Both the position numbers and the translations under genes were made by a program. Source: Firmicutes bacterium UBA4981 (lineage in GTDB: Bacteria > Bacillota > SHA-98 > UBA4971). From it: 16,158 bases of DNA. The notes under the pieces are model-generated. The model searched no databases and was not told the DNA's origin. It saw only the letters and a list, made by a program, of their open reading frames with translations. Below, one piece after another: positions 14,096-16,158 of this stretch (its first letter is position 1; each line of letters opens with the position of its first letter). The stretch is taken from contig DGZL01000057.1 of assembly GCA_002398515.1 (NCBI GenBank), positions 998 to 17,155 of the forward strand. Direction: 5' to 3'.

Positions 14096-15916
14096 ATGCA
14101 AAAGAAGAGGACTCATATGGTAGGGGAGCTTGCAGATGAAGCTCTGATAGGGAAAACGGTTGTTCTCGCAGGTTGGGTAGGAAGAAGAAGAGATCTCGGA
14201 GGTCTCGTATTTATTGACCTTCGGGATCGCTCAGGCATTGTCCAGGTAGTTTTCAATCCTGAAACCTCTCCTTTGGCCCATTCGGCAGCTGAGAAGCTGG
14301 GTTCGGAGGACGTAGTATGCGTATCAGGAGTTGTCGTTCGGCGGCCCCCCGGCGCTCGGAATCTCACAATCCCTACAGGGAAGGTTGATGTGGCAGCTGA
14401 GTTCCTGGAAGTGCTGTCGAAATCGAAGACTCCGCCTTTTTATATTACTGAGAATCTTGACGTTGACGAGACCCTCAGACTTAAGTACAGATATCTTGAC
14501 CTCCGCAGACCCGACATGCAGAGAAACATGATTTTTCGCCACCGTTTAACCATGGCTGTAAGGAACTTCTTGGATTCTCAAGGTTTTGTTGAGGTGGAGA
14601 CACCTATGTTCATAAAAAGCACCCCGGAAGGGGCCAGGGACTATGTCGTTCCCAGCCGCGTGAATCCAGGCCGGTTTTTCGCATTACCGCAGTCTCCTCA
14701 ACTTTTCAAGCAACTCTTGATGGTATCAGGATTCGACAGGTATTTTCAGCTTGCCCGTTGCTTCAGAGATGAAGACTTACGTGCTGACAGGCAACCTGAG
14801 TTTACGCAGATCGATATTGAAATGTCGTTCGTCGAAAGAGATGATGTGCTTACCCTTATAGAGGCAATGGTGACTGATTGCATGGAAAAGACTTTAGGGA
14901 CATCAGTGGAAAAACCTTTCCTCAGAATGTCATACGCTGAAGCCATGGAGCGATACGGTTCAGACAAGCCGGACATAAGGTTCGGCATGGAGATCATTGA
15001 CATAGGCGATATTGTGAAGAATTGCGGTTTTCGCGTTTTCCAGGGCGCCATTGAAGCCGGGGGCAAGGTAGCTGCCATAGTAGCACCGGGCTGCAGTGAC
15101 TTCTCCAGGCAACAAATCAAGGACCTCGAGGAAGTCGTGAAAGGCTTTGGAGCAGCAGGACTTATGTCAGTAGCAGTCTCTTGCGGTGGGGAAGGGGAGC
15201 AGACTCTCAGCTCTCAACTTTCCAAGTTCCTTACCGAAGATGAACTGCGAGGAATCGCAAAGGTTACGGCTGCAGAAAACGGGGATCTCATTTTGATTGT
15301 GGCAGGCGCGAGAAACGTGGTCCTGGAGTCTCTCGGTAGATTGAGATTGCACCTCGGCGCCAAATTGGATCTGATTCCCCAAGATCAAATGGCATTTCTC
15401 TGGGTTACTGAGTTTCCCCTGTTTGAGTTCAGTCAGGAAGAACAGAGGATAGTCGCTGTCCATCATCCGTTTACATCTCCCCTGGAAGAGGATCTTGACC
15501 TAATGGAGACGGATCCTCTAAGTGTCAGAGCCAACATCTACGATCTGGTCTTAAACGGTGTGGAACTAGGTAGCGGAAGTATAAGAATACACAGACGTGA
15601 TGTGCAGGAGAGAGTGTTCAGAGCGTTGGGGCTCGGCGAAGAGGAGGCCAGGGAGAAATTCGGCTTCCTTCTTGAAGCTTTTGAGTATGGCGCCCCGCCT
15701 CACGGAGGAATTGCCATAGGCTTTGACAGACTGGCTATGCTGTTTGCAGGTAGAAAAACTATCCGCGATGTAATCGCGTTCCCGAAAACTCAGAAAGCAG
15801 TATGCCCCTTAACGGGAGCTCCGGGAGTAATTAGCGAGGAGCAACTAAACGAGCTGCATATACAGGTAGTCGACATGGGTAAAATAGGCACAAGCGGTGA
15901 TCCAGAGCTGCCTTGA
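14096..15916 (+). CDS. aspS: Aspartyl-tRNA synthetase, bacterial type
   Basis: Class IIb synthetase that charges tRNA-Asp; 606 aa including the bacterial GAD insertion domain. The N-terminal OB-fold anticodon domain has GWVGRRRDLGGLVFIDLRDR. The Leu at residue 34 occupies the position of E. coli Leu30, where non-discriminating AspRS usually has His, so a discriminating enzyme is predicted (inference from family knowledge). Motif 2 is FRDEDLRADRQPEFTQID (from 223), and motif 3 includes GIAIGFDRLAMLF (Phe543-Arg545). ATG 14096 is preceded by GAGAAGTG. The 51-bp gap from hisS holds no terminator, which supports a hisS-aspS operon as in B. subtilis. Its stop codon lies within the -35 of the downstream RNA promoter. 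Confidence 0.97.
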   Translation: MQKKRTHMVGELADEALIGKTVVLAGWVGRRRDLGGLVFIDLRDRSGIVQVVFNPETSPLAHSAAEKLGSEDVVCVSGVVVRRPPGARNLTIPTGKVDVAAEFLEVLSKSKTPPFYITENLDVDETLRLKYRYLDLRRPDMQRNMIFRHRLTMAVRNFLDSQGFVEVETPMFIKSTPEGARDYVVPSRVNPGRFFALPQSPQLFKQLLMVSGFDRYFQLARCFRDEDLRADRQPEFTQIDIEMSFVERDDVLTLIEAMVTDCMEKTLGTSVEKPFLRMSYAEAMERYGSDKPDIRFGMEIIDIGDIVKNCGFRVFQGAIEAGGKVAAIVAPGCSDFSRQQIKDLEEVVKGFGAAGLMSVAVSCGGEGEQTLSSQLSKFLTEDELRGIAKVTAAENGDLILIVAGARNVVLESLGRLRLHLGAKLDLIPQDQMAFLWVTEFPLFEFSQEEQRIVAVHHPFTSPLEEDLDLMETDPLSVRANIYDLVLNGVELGSGSIRIHRRDVQERVFRALGLGEEEAREKFGFLLEAFEYGAPPHGGIAIGFDRLAMLFAGRKTIRDVIAFPKTQKAVCPLTGAPGVISEEQLNELHIQVVDMGKIGTSGDPELP

Positions 15917-15941
15917 AATCCTGAAGGGCTTATGATATCAT
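15913..15941 (+). promoter_or_regulatory. Sigma-A promoter of the downstream 6S-like RNA
   Basis: TTGAAA (15913-15918, 5/6), 17-nt spacer, TATCAT (15936-15941, 5/6). It overlaps the aspS stop codon. The predicted start near G15948 gives a leader of about 20 nt ahead of the closing stem, consistent with a 5'-extended precursor such as that described for B. subtilis 6S-1 RNA. Confidence 0.6.
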
Positions 15942-15964
15942 TCACTTGCAAGCGAAAAAGATGC

Positions 15965-16158
15965 AAAAAGGACCCTACCGTGTGCGATTTGACATTGGTA
16001 ACTTTTGTTCCAACACCATTTGAAAGGGGCCTCAGCTCCGAGTGCAGCGCGAGTGCCGCCGGCGTGCGGAGTCGTAAAACACTCGGGAGGGCACCCACCT
16101 GCAGGGCGCAGGGATAGAAATGTTACCGGCCAAGCGGCATGGTGGGGTCACGTTTTTT
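15965..16158 (+). ncRNA. ssrS: 6S RNA (regulator of sigma-A RNA polymerase), 3' end at window edge
   Basis: An RNA of about 190 nt folding like a 6S RNA, which mimics an open promoter and sequesters housekeeping RNA polymerase. The closing stem pairs 15971-15982 (GACCCTACCGTG) with 16138-16149: 12 bp with two G-U pairs. It continues through 15988-15991 with 16131-16134 and 15995-16002 (TTGGTAAC) with 16122-16129. A large central bubble follows, whose 3' side holds a small hairpin, CCTGC (16098-16102) with GCAGG (16108-16112), a hallmark of 6S RNA. Beyond it an apical arm forms: CCGAGTG (16038-16044) with CACTCGG (16080-16086), capped by CCGC/GCGG (16056-16059/16066-16069). An A run precedes and a T run follows the closing stem. 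B. subtilis also encodes 6S-1 RNA (bsrA) in the gap after aspS. No plausible protein was found here. The exact 5' end is uncertain. Confidence 0.82.
16138..16158 (+). terminator. Terminal stem half and U run of the 6S-like RNA
   Basis: The 3' strand of the long closing stem (16138-16149) is followed by ACG and at least six T, which run to the last base of the window. Stem plus U run acts as the RNA's own intrinsic terminator. Its full T run may extend beyond the window. Confidence 0.6.

Noticed and set aside
15932..16117. Short + strand frame of 61 codons after aspS
   Set aside because: No ribosome binding site and no recognisable protein pattern; it overlaps the promoter and stems of the 6S-like RNA.
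1..16158. Mobile elements, CRISPR arrays, tRNA or rRNA genes, prophage
   Set aside because: No transposase or integrase motifs, no regularly spaced repeats, and no tRNA or rRNA signatures were seen; the genes run collinear and mostly conserved.

Overview
The window reads as a chromosomal segment of a Bacillota (Firmicutes) bacterium, probably a clostridial or deep-branching lineage. The main reason is gene order: recJ, rel (relA/spoT type), dtd, a glyoxalase-like MBL hydrolase, hisS and aspS run in one direction, as in many Firmicutes, and a candidate 6S RNA follows aspS, as in the aspS-yrvM gap of Bacillus subtilis. Strong purine-rich ribosome binding sites and several apparent TTG starts fit this. 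All recognised genes are on the + strand, and no mobile element, CRISPR array, tRNA or rRNA was seen.

Region 1 (1-741) is the 3' part of a D-alanine--D-alanine ligase gene whose start lies outside the window. Region 2 (about 790-5662) is the accessory-looking part. It holds a PAS-AAA+-Fis sigma-54 activator, an intergenic candidate sigma-54 promoter (2379-2393) with a 9-bp-arm dyad just downstream, then two translationally overlapping genes. These encode a BchI/ChlI-like AAA+ ATPase and a large protein with a complete VWA MIDAS site. No chelatase catalytic subunit (ChlH/CobN) is present. The layout suggests a signal-controlled AAA+/VWA machine of unknown substrate and is the best candidate in the window for an undescribed system.

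Region 3 (5741-11538) carries a LapA-domain membrane protein, RecJ exonuclease, bifunctional (p)ppGpp synthetase/hydrolase Rel with its own sigma-A-type promoter, D-aminoacyl-tRNA deacylase and an MBL-fold hydrolase. Region 4 (11539-15916) begins with a likely sigma-A promoter and contains a membrane-anchored SurA/PrsA-like chaperone domain that lacks the parvulin module and is fused to TPR repeats. HisRS and AspRS follow closely, so the three are probably co-transcribed.

Region 5 (15917-16158) has no protein gene. A promoter at the end of aspS is followed by an RNA of about 190 nt with the architecture of 6S RNA: a long closing stem, a central bubble with a small 3'-side hairpin, an apical stem-loop, and a terminal U run reaching the window edge. 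All structures and start choices were read by eye. No similarity search or folding program was run.
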